Below are positions 10,543-18,637 of a stretch of DNA of 39,712 nucleotides, one piece after another. The notes beneath the pieces were generated by a model. The model searched no databases. It saw nothing but the letters and a program-made list of their open reading frames with translations, and was not told where the DNA came from. This DNA is from Trueperaceae bacterium. Its GTDB lineage: Bacteria; Deinococcota; Deinococci; Deinococcales; Trueperaceae. The position numbers and the translations under genes were made by a program. The stretch lies in NCBI GenBank assembly GCA_007130355.1, contig SLSQ01000342.1, positions 1 to 39,712 on the forward strand, read 5' to 3'. Position 1 is the stretch's first letter; the number at the start of each line of letters is the position of its first letter.

Positions 10543-12147
10543 TCACTCGAGCAACAGCAGGTACGGGTACAGGTCGGGCGCACCGGGGTGGACCTCGACC
10601 TCCAGTTCCTGGTGGGCCGCGTCGAGCGCGTCGGCGAGCGCCTGGGCCTCCTCCGCCGGCACGTCCGGAGCGTAGAACAGGGTGGCGACCTCGGCATCGG
10701 CGGCGTGCGACGCGACCAGGTCGCGGACCAACGCCTGCGGATCGTCGCCGCTCGCGGCCAGCTTCCCGTCGACCAGGGCGATGTACTGCCCCTCGGAGAC
10801 GTCGACGTCGTCGATGGTCGCGTCGCGGCTCGCGGTCGTGACCTCGATCGTGACCGCGTCCTCGAGCGCCTCGCCCATCTCCTCGAGCACCGCGTTTGGG
10901 TCGCCGTCCTCGTCGAAGGCGAAGGCGGCCGCGAGCCCCTGGCCCAGCGTCCGCGTCTTCAGGACCCGGACGTCCCGCTCCGGCAGCAGTTCCTGCGCGC
11001 GTTCGGCGGCCATGACGATGTTCGCGTTGTTCGGCATGACGATCACCGTGGGCGCTCCGACCGAGCGGATGGCGTCGGCGATGTCCTGCACGGAGGGGTT
11101 GTTCGTCTGCCCGCCGCCGACCACGCGGGCGCCCAGCCCGCGGAACGCCTTGGTGACGCCGTACCCGTCGCTGACGACGACCATCGCCACCTTCGGCGGC
11201 TCCGCCTCGGCGGCGTCGACGGTCGCGAGGATCTCGCTGTGCTGCTCGCTCATGTCCTCGACCTTGGAGCGCACCATCCGGCCGTAGCGGGCGACGGTGG
11301 CGAGCAGCCGCTCCGGCTCCTCGGTGTGGATGTGACCCTTGACGAACCCTTCGGCACCGACCACCAGCAACGAGTCGCCGAACGGCGCGACCAGCTCCTG
11401 GATCTCCTTGGTGGGCGCCTCGACGTCGCTGAGCAGGAACTCGGTGCAGAAGCCGAACGCCTCCTCCTCGAAGTCCTGCTGCGCCCTCCGGTCGACCTTC
11501 GGCGGCGGCGGAAGATCCTCGCCGTCGTACTTGGCGACGACCCCCTCGAACACCCGCAGGAGTCCGAGGCCGCCGGCGTCGACCACGCCCGCCTGCTTCA
11601 GCAGCGGAAGCTGCTCGGGGGTGCGCTCCAGCGCCACGTGGCCGGCACGGATCGCTCCGCGCAGCAGCTCGAGCGGTCGCTCCGCCGGGTCCTCCTCGGC
11701 GTGCTCGGCCAGGGCGCGGCAGACGGTGAGGATCGTGCCTTCGACCGGCTTCATCACTGCGCCGTAGGCGACCTTGGTGGCGCCGCGCAGCGCGGCACGC
11801 AGCTCCGTGGCGCCCAGCTCCGGGTGCTCGCGCACCGCCTCGGCGAACCCCTTCAGGATCTGGCTGAGGATCACGCCCGAGTTGCCGCGCGCGCCGAGCA
11901 GCGAGCCGTACGAGAGCGCGTGCGCCAGGTCGCCCATCGACGACGGGCGCTCCTCCTCCAGCTGGCGACGGACGCTCTGCATCGTCAGGTGCATGTTCGT
12001 GCCGGTGTCGCCGTCGGGGACCGGGTAGACGTTCAGGGCGTTGACCTGGTCGACGTGCACGCCCAGCCAGTCGGTGGCGAAGGCGAACGCCTCGGAGAGG
12101 TCGCCGGTCGTCAGTCCGGTCGGGTTCGCACGCGTCGCCTCAGTCAC
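10543..12147 (-). CDS. fakA: DAK2/DegV-type kinase, fatty acid kinase subunit A-like (FakA/YloV)
   Basis: 534 residues. The N-terminal DhaL/DAK2 domain (about 10-200) has the ADP-Mg binding motif NVYPVPDGDTGTNM (39-52) and LLGARGNSGVILSQI; a middle linker and a C-terminal EDD-like domain follow, which is the FakA layout. FakA phosphorylates fatty acids carried by the binding protein FakB to give acyl phosphates for lipid synthesis; no FakB (DegV) gene is in the window. The GTG at 12147 overlaps the end of the Asp23 gene by 8 bases, the conserved yloU-yloV pairing known from Firmicutes and others. Translation is probably coupled. Confidence 0.9.
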   Translation of the reverse strand: MTEATRANPTGLTTGDLSEAFAFATDWLGVHVDQVNALNVYPVPDGDTGTNMHLTMQSVRRQLEEERPSSMGDLAHALSYGSLLGARGNSGVILSQILKGFAEAVREHPELGATELRAALRGATKVAYGAVMKPVEGTILTVCRALAEHAEEDPAERPLELLRGAIRAGHVALERTPEQLPLLKQAGVVDAGGLGLLRVFEGVVAKYDGEDLPPPPKVDRRAQQDFEEEAFGFCTEFLLSDVEAPTKEIQELVAPFGDSLLVVGAEGFVKGHIHTEEPERLLATVARYGRMVRSKVEDMSEQHSEILATVDAAEAEPPKVAMVVVSDGYGVTKAFRGLGARVVGGGQTNNPSVQDIADAIRSVGAPTVIVMPNNANIVMAAERAQELLPERDVRVLKTRTLGQGLAAAFAFDEDGDPNAVLEEMGEALEDAVTIEVTTASRDATIDDVDVSEGQYIALVDGKLAASGDDPQALVRDLVASHAADAEVATLFYAPDVPAEEAQALADALDAAHQELEVEVHPGAPDLYPYLLLLE

Positions 12148-12541
12148 GCGACACCCCCGCCACGTGCACGTCGACCTCGCGCACCGCCACCCCGGCGTAC
12201 TTCTCGGCGGCGTAGCGGACGCGTTCGACCACCGATTCGGCCACGACCGGGATGTTCACACCGTAGGCGACCACGACGTGCAGGCGCACGTCGGGCCGAT
12301 CGGGGCGTTGCGGGTCGCGCTCGATGTCGACCCCTTCGTCCGCTTGCGACACGCCGAGGATGCGGCGGATTCCCTCGCTCAGGTTCGTCGGTGCCATGCC
12401 GACGACGCCCGGAACCTCGTGCGCCGCCAGACCGATCAGGGTCGACAGCGCCTCGTCCGATACCTCGGTCGCGTCGGTCGGTGCGCTCTGGGGCGCGGGC
12501 CGGGGCGGACCGTCGGTCGCGTCGCGCTCGTGTTCGCTCAC
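12140..12541 (-). CDS. Asp23/Gls24 family protein (YloU-like)
   Basis: 133 residues. The core (about 33-130, VSDEALSTLIGLAAHEVPGVVGM through YGVNIPVVAESVVERVRYAAEKYAGV) matches the Asp23/Gls24/YloU family (formerly DUF322), whose members are envelope-associated or of unknown role and are commonly encoded directly before fakA. The GTG at 12541 is chosen because GGAGGAGG ends 5 bases upstream; an in-frame GTG at 12607 would add 22 proline- and alanine-rich residues. A TAGGAT box overlapping the DUF503 stop may give a leader of about 80 bases. Confidence 0.85.
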   Translation of the reverse strand: MSEHERDATDGPPRPAPQSAPTDATEVSDEALSTLIGLAAHEVPGVVGMAPTNLSEGIRRILGVSQADEGVDIERDPQRPDRPDVRLHVVVAYGVNIPVVAESVVERVRYAAEKYAGVAVREVDVHVAGVSRD

Positions 12542-12546
12542 GGGGG

Positions 12547-12554
12547 CCTCCTCC
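12547..12554 (-). promoter_or_regulatory. Shine-Dalgarno GGAGGAGG, Asp23 gene
   Basis: The minus-strand GGAGGAGG ends 5 bases before the GTG at 12541. It supports this start over the upstream GTG at 12607. Confidence 0.65.
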
Positions 12555-12627
12555 GTCGGTGCGGTCGGTTCCGGCCGCGGAGCGTGGCTCGCCCCGGCGG
12601 CGGGCACGGATCGCCCGTTCCTGGCGC

Positions 12628-12633
12628 ATCCTA
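12628..12633 (-). promoter_or_regulatory. -10 box TAGGAT, Asp23-FakA (overlaps DUF503 stop)
   Basis: Minus-strand TGG-TAGGAT; the TAG is the DUF503 stop codon. It would start a transcript about 80 bases before GTG 12541, or 13 to 14 bases before GTG 12607. Confidence 0.45.
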
Positions 12634-12957
12634 CCAGCGCTCGACCGTCGTCTCGACCCGCTCGAGACGCGCTCCGTCCCGCTCGGCCGTCGCGAGCGCC
12701 CGGTCGAGCACCGAGCGGCAGACCTCGGGGTCGCGGTTCGCGACGACCACCGCCACCCGCTCCTGGTCGTGGCGGTCCTCGCCGCCCACCCGGGCCAGCG
12801 AGACCGGGTAGCGATGGCGCAGCCGGTCGACGATCGGTCGCACGAGCGCACGCTTCTCCTTCAGCGAGCGGGCGCCGGGCGTCGTGATCGTGAAGCGCAG
12901 GAGGCCGATCCAGACGACGTCCTCGTCGTCGAGCGGCGGGAGGGGCGGCGCGGGCAC
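12631..12957 (-). CDS. DUF503 family protein (YlxP-like)
   Basis: 108-residue protein of the DUF503 family: VWIGLLRFTITTPGARSLKEKRALVRPIVDRLRHRY is the family's N-terminal signature, and VAVVVANRD follows. In other bacteria the family is often encoded in the nusA-infB-rbfA translation cluster; its molecular role is unknown. The GTG at 12957 gives about 13 extra residues before the conserved part, with GGAG in front, and lies 7 bases behind the HMA-like gene. It ends at TAG 12631-12633, which is also part of a -10 box. Confidence 0.85.
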   Translation of the reverse strand: MPAPPLPPLDDEDVVWIGLLRFTITTPGARSLKEKRALVRPIVDRLRHRYPVSLARVGGEDRHDQERVAVVVANRDPEVCRSVLDRALATAERDGARLERVETTVERW

Positions 12958-12964
12958 GAAGCGA

Positions 12965-13195
12965 TCACTCCATGCCGGCCAGGTAGCCGAGCCGGCGGAC
13001 GGCGCGGATCATCTCCATCACCGTCGTCTCGCGGTCGTCGTAGCGCACCTCGATCTGGCCGACGTCGGCGCCGACGTCGCCCGGCCGCACCTCGAGCACG
13101 CCGGGCAGCGCCCGCACCGTCTCGGCCACGCGGGCCCGATCGTCGACGTCGGCGAGTCCGCGCACGCCCAGGATCACGCGCGCCCCGGAGGTCAC
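12965..13195 (-). CDS. HMA-like small protein lacking the metal-binding cysteines
   Basis: 76 residues predicted to adopt the ferredoxin-like beta-alpha-beta-beta-alpha-beta fold of heavy-metal-associated (HMA) domains: VILGVRGLADVDDRARVAETVRALPGV, then VGQIEVRYDD and MEMIRAVRRLGY. The CxxC that binds copper or zinc is absent, and the protein has no cysteine at all, so it is unlikely to be a metal chaperone. Its start GTG shares GTGA with the stop of the GNAT gene (4-base overlap), so translation is probably coupled. Identification rests on pattern only. Confidence 0.65.
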   Translation of the reverse strand: MTSGARVILGVRGLADVDDRARVAETVRALPGVLEVRPGDVGADVGQIEVRYDDRETTVMEMIRAVRRLGYLAGME

Positions 13196-13638
13196 GGCCC
13201 CTCCTCCGGCGCCGCGCCGCGGCTGCCGAGGGTCCGCCGGAGCACGCGCACCGGGTCCGGCCTCCAGCGTTCGCGCGACAGCAGGTCGAGCAGGTCGACA
13301 TCGTTCTCGGGCGCCTCGATCGTCAGGTCGTAGACGGCGGCGTCGTAGGCGCTCTTGGTCACCGCGTCGAGCAGGGCGGCACGGACGGCCGCGGCGTCGG
13401 GCGGGACGGCGCCGAGGCGCACGATCCGGAGCGTGCCGCGCGTGCCGTCCCAGACCGCCTGCGCCAGCGCCAGGCCGCACGGTCCCCCCTCCCCCTCGGC
13501 CACGAAGGCGTGGCCGCTGCGGGCGTAGAACGACGCCGCGGCGCGCGTCAGCCGCACGGGGCCGCCCAACGCCGCGTCGAGCGGCTTCAGCGGTTCGTGG
13601 TCGGTCGGTTCCAACGGTCGGATGCGGACGCCTCGCAC
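13192..13638 (-). CDS. GNAT-like acetyltransferase domain protein
   Basis: 148 residues. It opens with VRIRPLEPTDHEPLKPL, typical of GNAT N-termini, contains HAFVAEGEGGPCGLALAQAVW and ends in a domain with an LLSRERW helix. The acetyl-CoA loop (R/Q-x-x-G-x-G/A) is not clear, so it may be a degenerate GNAT. The GTG at 13638 is 5 bases behind truA and 7 bases after a TAGGCT box formed by the last codons of truA, so it may have its own leaderless transcript. It overlaps the HMA-like gene by 4 bases. Confidence 0.65.
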   Translation of the reverse strand: MRGVRIRPLEPTDHEPLKPLDAALGGPVRLTRAAASFYARSGHAFVAEGEGGPCGLALAQAVWDGTRGTLRIVRLGAVPPDAAAVRAALLDAVTKSAYDAAVYDLTIEAPENDVDLLDLLSRERWRPDPVRVLRRTLGSRGAAPEEGP

Positions 13639-13643
13639 GACGT

Positions 13644-14495
13644 TCAGCCTACCCGCTCCCGTTCGCCGGACCGTGGCGGCGCGTCCGTGAGGTCGGCGAG
13701 CGCCCGTTCGCTCACGGCGCGGTCCCACGGCCGGTACCCCGCCTCGGCGAAGTAGAGGCCGTGGGGCGGCGCGGCCGGTCCCGCGCGCCGTCGGTCGCGC
13801 GCCTCGAGCGCCCGGTGCACCTCCGCGACCGTCGTGGTGCCGTGTCCGACGCGCAGCAGGGTCCCCTGAATCGCTCGGACCATCCCGCGCAGGAAGCCGT
13901 CGGCGGCGACGTGCAGGTGCAGTTCGCCCCGTTCCTCGCGCAGCTCGCAGAGATGCACGGTGCGCACCCGCGTGCGCGTCTCCTGGGTGGCGAGGGTGCT
14001 GAAGTCCCGCCGTCCGACGAACGCCGCGGTCGCCTCCTGCATCGCTTCGAGCTCGAGGGCGCGGTGGACCATCAGCACCCGCTTCCGATCGAGAGCCAGG
14101 CCGCGGGGGCGGCCGCGGACGACCCGCGCCCGGTACAGGTAGCGCCGGTAGCGGCAGGAGAACTGCGCCTCGAAGTCGGGGGCGACCGTCGCGACCGCGA
14201 GGACCGCCACGTCGGGCGGCAGGTGGGCGTTCAGCGCCAAGCGCAGCCGCTCGTCGGCGACGGTGGTGCCGACGTCGACGTGCGCGACCATCGCCAAGGC
14301 GTGGACGCCCGCGTCGGTACGTCCGGCCGCGTGCACCGTCCCGTGCGACCACGGCAAGGCGTCGAGCGCCGCTTCGATCGCGCCCTGCACGGTCCGTTCG
14401 CCGGTCGCCTGGCGCTGCCAACCGCGGAAGCCGGTCCCGTCGAACTCGACCGTGAGCGCGACGCGGCGCGGCGGCCCGTCCGAGCCTCCGCTCAC
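13644..14495 (-). CDS. truA: tRNA pseudouridine(38-40) synthase TruA
   Basis: Converts uridines 38-40 of the tRNA anticodon stem to pseudouridine. 283 residues with the family hallmarks: TVEFDGTGFRGWQRQ (15-29), AAGRTDAGVHAL with the catalytic Asp61, FSCRYRRYLYR, FVGRRDFSTLA and the C-terminal FLRGMVRAIQGTLLRVG. The GTG at 14495 overlaps the PAP2 stop by 4 bases (GTGA). The sequence extends about 30 residues past the usual end, without disrupting any motif. Confidence 0.95.
   Translation of the reverse strand: MSGGSDGPPRRVALTVEFDGTGFRGWQRQATGERTVQGAIEAALDALPWSHGTVHAAGRTDAGVHALAMVAHVDVGTTVADERLRLALNAHLPPDVAVLAVATVAPDFEAQFSCRYRRYLYRARVVRGRPRGLALDRKRVLMVHRALELEAMQEATAAFVGRRDFSTLATQETRTRVRTVHLCELREERGELHLHVAADGFLRGMVRAIQGTLLRVGHGTTTVAEVHRALEARDRRRAGPAAPPHGLYFAEAGYRPWDRAVSERALADLTDAPPRSGERERVG
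13646..13651 (-). promoter_or_regulatory. -10 box TAGGCT inside the 3' end of truA, for the GNAT gene
   Basis: Minus-strand TAGGCT, built from the last codons and the stop of truA, ends 7 bases before the GNAT GTG (13638). It lacks TGn and might be coincidental within an operon. Confidence 0.4.
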
Positions 14496-15352
14496 CGCGC
14501 TTCGTGCGGGACGAGCCCGAGGCGCCGGGCCAGCCACGGGGTCGCGACCAGTCCCAGCAGGCCCAGCACCAGGTACCGCGCCGGCGCGACCCAGACGTTC
14601 TCCTTCACGGCGTCCGGGAGGAGCGCGCTGGTGCCGAGGAGCCAGGCGAACACGAGCGCCAGCCCGAGCAGGGCGGTGGCCGCGCGCTGCACGACCGAAC
14701 CGGCCGGCCGGTGCGCCACGATCATCGGCGCGAGCCCGAACGCGACGAAGGCACCGGCGATGATGCCGCTCTCGGGCGTCGTCCAGAGCAGGTGGGCCGC
14801 GAGGGGCACCAGCGTCACGAGCGCCACGCGGACCGGCCCGGGCAGGCGCGGCGGGCGCCGGATCCAGGCGACGCCGGCCGCCACGAACAGGCCGCCGACC
14901 AGCAGACCGCCGACGATGTCGATCGGCCAGTGGACGCCCAGGTAGACCCGCGTCGCCGAGACGAGCACGATCAGCGCCACGGCGACCCCAGCGAACCACG
15001 GACGCGCCGCGAGCACGGCGCCGAGGCCCCAGAAGGTGGTGGCGCTCTGCGCGTGCCCGCTGGGGAAGGCGGGCCCGGGGCCGGTCCCGGCGGCCGCCTC
15101 GCCACCTCGGAGCAGGTCCGGATGCAGGACGTACGGGCGTGCCGTGTCGAACGCCTCCTTGAGGTGCTGGTTCGCGTAGAAGCTGGCGAGCAGGGTCAGT
15201 CCCAGGATCCGGCCGGCACGGGCGTCGATCGCGACGTACACGACCAGCAGCATCGCCACGTACGCCTCCTCCGCGCCCAGGTTCGTGAGCGCCATGGCGA
15301 CGGCGTCCAGGAACGGGTGCGCCAGCGACTGCAGCGCCACGATCGTGTCCAT
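14492..15352 (-). CDS. PAP2-family membrane phosphatase
   Basis: 286-residue integral membrane protein with the complete PAP2 phosphatase signature: KEAFDTARP (Lys65 to Pro73, KX6RP), PSGH (97-100) and TRVYLGVHWPID (Arg135, His141, Asp145). Such enzymes dephosphorylate undecaprenyl pyrophosphate, phosphatidic acid or related lipids on the outer face of the membrane; which one is not decidable here. The C-terminal 110 residues contain additional membrane helices beyond the core. The ATG is preceded by GGGAGG, 5 bases away, and a TATCGT box lies about 53 bases upstream. First gene of the long minus-strand run. Confidence 0.9.
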   Translation of the reverse strand: MDTIVALQSLAHPFLDAVAMALTNLGAEEAYVAMLLVVYVAIDARAGRILGLTLLASFYANQHLKEAFDTARPYVLHPDLLRGGEAAAGTGPGPAFPSGHAQSATTFWGLGAVLAARPWFAGVAVALIVLVSATRVYLGVHWPIDIVGGLLVGGLFVAAGVAWIRRPPRLPGPVRVALVTLVPLAAHLLWTTPESGIIAGAFVAFGLAPMIVAHRPAGSVVQRAATALLGLALVFAWLLGTSALLPDAVKENVWVAPARYLVLGLLGLVATPWLARRLGLVPHEAR

Positions 15353-15404
15353 CGGTTCCTCCCGGCTCGGCGCCCGCGAGATGTCGGGTCCGCGCGCCGC
15401 GAGG

Positions 15405-15410
15405 ACGATA
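15405..15410 (-). promoter_or_regulatory. -10 box TATCGT, PAP2 operon
   Basis: Minus-strand TGG-TATCGT, an extended -10, about 52 bases before the PAP2 ATG, giving a leader that ends in the GGGAGG Shine-Dalgarno. Confidence 0.5.
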
Positions 15411-15449
15411 CCAAGGCCGTCCGTGACGCGACCGGGTCCGGCGGCGTGC

Positions 15450-15455
15450 GAACAT
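15450..15455 (+). promoter_or_regulatory. Candidate extended -10 (TGC-GAACAT), hemL
   Basis: GTGCGAACAT ends 6 bases before the hemL ATG; the same ten bases at the same distance precede rsmD. Confidence 0.4.
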
Positions 15456-15461
15456 GCCGGC

Positions 15462-16757
15462 ATGAACGACGCGAACGCACGCGCACTCTTCGACCGCGCC
15501 CGCCGAGCGATTCCCGGCGGGGTCAACTCGCCCGTCCGCGCCTTCGGGAGCGTGGGCGGCACGCCTCCCTTCCTCGCCCGCGGCGCCGGCGCCACGGTGC
15601 ACGACGAGGACGGCAACGCCTACCTCGACCTGGTCGGCTCGTGGGGTCCGCTCCTGCTCGGGCACGCGCATCCGGCGGTGGTCGAGGCCGTCGCGCGTGC
15701 CGCCGCCGACGGCACCAGCTTCGGCGCGCCCACCCGTCTCGAGGTCGAGGCGGCCGAGACGGTGGTCGACCGCGTCCCGGGCGTCGAGCGGGTCCGCTTC
15801 GTGAACAGCGGCACCGAAGCGACCATGAGCGCGCTGCGATTGGCGCGCGGGATCACCGGCCGCGACCGGATCGTCAAGTTCGCCGGCAACTACCACGGGC
15901 ACGCCGACGGCCTCCTGGTCGCCGCCGGGTCCGGCGCCCTCACCACCGGCGTCCCCAGCAGCGAGGGGGTGCCGGCGCAGGTCGCCGACCTGACCGAGGT
16001 GGTCCGCTACGGCGACGTGGACGGCCTGAGCGCGCTGTTCCGCGCGCGCGGGTCCGAGATCGCGGCGGTCATCCTCGAACCGGTGGCCGGCAACATGGGC
16101 GTCGTGCCCCCCAGCGCCGAGTTCCTGCGCGCCGTGCGCGAGCTGACGCGCGACCACGGGGCGTTGATGATCGTAGACGAGGTCATGACCGGCTTCCGCG
16201 TGGCGCGGGGCGGCGCGATCGAACGGTACGCGCTCGACGCCGACCTGGTCTGCTGGGGCAAGATCATCGGCGGCGGCCTGCCGGTCGGCGCCTTCGGCGG
16301 CAGCGCCGAGCGGATGGAGCGTCTCTCCCCGACCGGCGGCGTGTACCAGGGCGGCACCCTCTCCGGCAACCCGCTCGCGATGGCGGCCGGGCTGGCGACC
16401 TTCCGCGCGATCGACGAGGCGGGCGACGTCTACGAGCGCCTCGAGGTGCTCGGCGCGCGCCTGCAGGCGGGGCTCGAACGCGGCGCCTCCGAGGCGGGCG
16501 TTCCGCTCACGGTGCAGCGGGTCGGCTCGATGATCACCCCGTTCTTCCGCGCCGCGCCGGTCCTCGACGACGTCGACGCCCAGGAGGTGGACCACGGAGC
16601 GTTCCGTGCCTGGTTCCACGGACTGCTGCGGCGCGGCGTGTACTGGCCCGCCAGCCCCTTCGAGTCGGCGTTCCTCTCGTATGCCCACGACGAGGCGCTC
16701 GTCGACCGGGTCGTCGACGCCGCGGCGGACGCGTTCCGGGACGCGGCCGCCGCCTGA
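15462..16757 (+). CDS. hemL: Glutamate-1-semialdehyde 2,1-aminomutase
   Basis: PLP enzyme that converts glutamate-1-semialdehyde to 5-aminolevulinate for haem and tetrapyrrole synthesis (C5 pathway). 431 residues. Signatures: RARRAIPGGVNSPVR at the N-terminus, FVNSGTEATMSA, NYHGHADGLL, the PLP region VDEVMTGFR and the Schiff-base Lys267 in CWGKIIGGGLPVGA. The ATG is the family start and has no Shine-Dalgarno. mnmE begins 1 base after its stop, so the two form an operon. Confidence 0.96.
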   Translation: MNDANARALFDRARRAIPGGVNSPVRAFGSVGGTPPFLARGAGATVHDEDGNAYLDLVGSWGPLLLGHAHPAVVEAVARAAADGTSFGAPTRLEVEAAETVVDRVPGVERVRFVNSGTEATMSALRLARGITGRDRIVKFAGNYHGHADGLLVAAGSGALTTGVPSSEGVPAQVADLTEVVRYGDVDGLSALFRARGSEIAAVILEPVAGNMGVVPPSAEFLRAVRELTRDHGALMIVDEVMTGFRVARGGAIERYALDADLVCWGKIIGGGLPVGAFGGSAERMERLSPTGGVYQGGTLSGNPLAMAAGLATFRAIDEAGDVYERLEVLGARLQAGLERGASEAGVPLTVQRVGSMITPFFRAAPVLDDVDAQEVDHGAFRAWFHGLLRRGVYWPASPFESAFLSYAHDEALVDRVVDAAADAFRDAAAA

Positions 16758-16758
16758 G

Positions 16759-18108
16759 GTGCCGCTCCCTCCGACCGGCGACACGATCGCCGCGATCGCG
16801 ACCGCCCCCGGCGAGGGCGCGATCGGGGTCGTCCGGGTGGCCGGTCCGGAGGCGTACCGCGTCGCCGACGCCCTCTTCCGCCCCCGCTCCGGCCCGAGTC
16901 CGAGCGCCACGCCCGGCCACCGCGTCCGCGTCGGCACGGTGGTCGACGACGGCGAGACGATCGACGAGGGGCTGTTGCTGACCTTTCGCGCCCCGGCGAG
17001 CTACACCGGCCAGGACGCCGTCGAACTGCAGACCCACGGCGGGCCCGCGGTGCTCCGGAGGGTCCTCGAGGGCTGCCTGCGGCACGGCGCGCGGGCGGCC
17101 GGCCCGGGCGAATTCACCCTCCGCGCCTACCTGGCCGGCAAGATGGACCTGGTACAGGCGGAGAGCGTCCTGGCCGTCGTCGAAGCGCAGAGCGAGCGGG
17201 CTCGGCGCACCGCCGCGCACGGTCTGACGCGGCGCCTCTCCGACCGGCTGGACGCCCTGCAGGACCGACTCACGGCGGCGTACGGCGATCTCACCGCGGT
17301 GCTCGACTATCCGGAGGAGGGGGTCGAGCTCCGCGACGTCCGGCCGGCGCTGCGCGCCGTGCGCCGCGAGATCGCCGACCTCCTCGCCACCGCCGACGCC
17401 GGCGCGCTGGTCCGGCGTGGCGCGCGCCTGGCGCTGCTCGGCCGGCCGAACGCCGGCAAGTCGCGGCTCCTGAACGCGCTGCTCGGATACGACCGCTCGA
17501 TCGTGTCCGACGCGCCCGGCACCACCCGCGACTACCTCGAGGCGCCGTTGGACCTCGACGGCGTCCCCGTCACCGCCATCGACACCGCCGGCGTGCGCAC
17601 GACCGACGACGCGATCGAGGCCAGCGGCGTCCGCAGCGCCATCGACCTGGCGGAACGCGCGGACCTGGTGCTCGTGCTCGTGGACCGCTCGTGCCCGTGG
17701 TCGCCGCACGACCGGGAGCTGCTGGAACGGACCGCCGACGGGCGCCGCCTGCTCCTGGCCACCAAGTCGGACCTGCCCGCCGCGTGGACGCAAGACGCCG
17801 TCGGAGCCGGACCGTGGATCGACGTCAGCGCCGAGCGGGGCGACGGCCTGCCGGAGCTCCGGGCCGCCGTCCGCGCGCGGCTGCTCGGCGACGCGGCCGG
17901 CACGGAGCTGTGGATCCAGCACGAACGGCACGCCGAGGCGCTGCGGGCGGTCGAAACGGCGCTGGCGCGTTGCGAGGCGTCGCCCGAGGACCTGATGGCG
18001 ATCGACCTGGAGGAGGCGCTCGACACGCTGGCCGGCCTGACCGGACGCGGCGAGATCGCCGAGGACGCTCTCGCGCACGTGTTCGCGAACTTCTGCGTCG
18101 GGAAGTGA
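16759..18108 (+). CDS. mnmE: tRNA uridine-5-carboxymethylaminomethyl modification GTPase MnmE
   Basis: With MnmG it modifies U34 of certain tRNAs. 449 residues: N-terminal tetrahydrofolate-binding domain starting at DTIAAIATAPGEGAIGVVRV, helical domain, inserted G domain with G1 GRPNAGKS (228-235), G3 DTAG and G4 TKSD, and the C-terminal FCVGK with the catalytic Cys446. The GTG at 16759 starts 1 base after hemL TGA, with no other start before the conserved DTIAAIAT; translation is likely coupled to hemL. MnmG is not in the window. Confidence 0.96.
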   Translation: MPLPPTGDTIAAIATAPGEGAIGVVRVAGPEAYRVADALFRPRSGPSPSATPGHRVRVGTVVDDGETIDEGLLLTFRAPASYTGQDAVELQTHGGPAVLRRVLEGCLRHGARAAGPGEFTLRAYLAGKMDLVQAESVLAVVEAQSERARRTAAHGLTRRLSDRLDALQDRLTAAYGDLTAVLDYPEEGVELRDVRPALRAVRREIADLLATADAGALVRRGARLALLGRPNAGKSRLLNALLGYDRSIVSDAPGTTRDYLEAPLDLDGVPVTAIDTAGVRTTDDAIEASGVRSAIDLAERADLVLVLVDRSCPWSPHDRELLERTADGRRLLLATKSDLPAAWTQDAVGAGPWIDVSAERGDGLPELRAAVRARLLGDAAGTELWIQHERHAEALRAVETALARCEASPEDLMAIDLEEALDTLAGLTGRGEIAEDALAHVFANFCVGK

Positions 18109-18121
18109 CCCCGTGGGGGGT

Positions 18122-18634
18122 TCAGCCCGGTGGGGCCACCGTCGCGGCGTACCGTTCGGCAGCGCACCGTACCGCCGTGGGGAAGCGGTCGGCGACGCGC
18201 TGCAGCATGGCGTCCGCGGTCCGCTCGATCATCCGGGTCAGGGCGCGACCGCCCCACCGCTCCGGTTCCGGCACGATCAGGTGCACCTCGACGGCGAGCC
18301 GGTAGGCGAGGCGCGATCCGCCGGTGGCGAGCGGCGTCACCTCCGCCTCGCCGTCGACCCGGGCCCAGCCCGGCCGGTCGTCGAGTTCGCACCCCACCAG
18401 TCGGGCGCCACGCGGCGTCGGCTCGAGCCGGCTGCGGAAGCGCAGCGAGCGCCGCCCGAGCCAGCCGGCCGAGACCGGCAAGCGAGCCTCGACCGTGCTC
18501 CCGGGACCGTTCGCCACGTCGGAGAGGAGCTCGTCGTCCCGGAGGCTGGCGGCGACGTCACGGACGAACGCGACGGCGTCCGACCGGTCGAGCGGCGCCT
18601 CCACCTCGAAGCGTACGGTGCGGTCGAGGCGCAC
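18122..18634 (-). CDS. DUF3809-like protein (SRPBCC-type fold suspected)
   Basis: 170 residues. The beginning (VRFEVEAPLDRSDAVAFVRDVAASL) and overall layout resemble DUF3809 proteins known from Deinococcus and relatives; alternating strands and a long C-terminal helix (RALTRMIERTADAMLQRVADRF) suggest an SRPBCC/START-like ligand-binding fold. Function is unknown. The GTG at 18634 lies 3 bases behind the DUF3248-like stop, so the two genes form an operon. It converges with mnmE; the two stops are 13 bases apart around a short ACCCC/GGGGGT hairpin (18108-18121). Confidence 0.6.
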   Translation of the reverse strand: MRLDRTVRFEVEAPLDRSDAVAFVRDVAASLRDDELLSDVANGPGSTVEARLPVSAGWLGRRSLRFRSRLEPTPRGARLVGCELDDRPGWARVDGEAEVTPLATGGSRLAYRLAVEVHLIVPEPERWGGRALTRMIERTADAMLQRVADRFPTAVRCAAERYAATVAPPG

Positions 18635-18637
18635 CGG

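Noticed and set aside
12965..13195. Copper chaperone function for the HMA-like protein.
   Set aside because: No CxxC and no cysteine at all.
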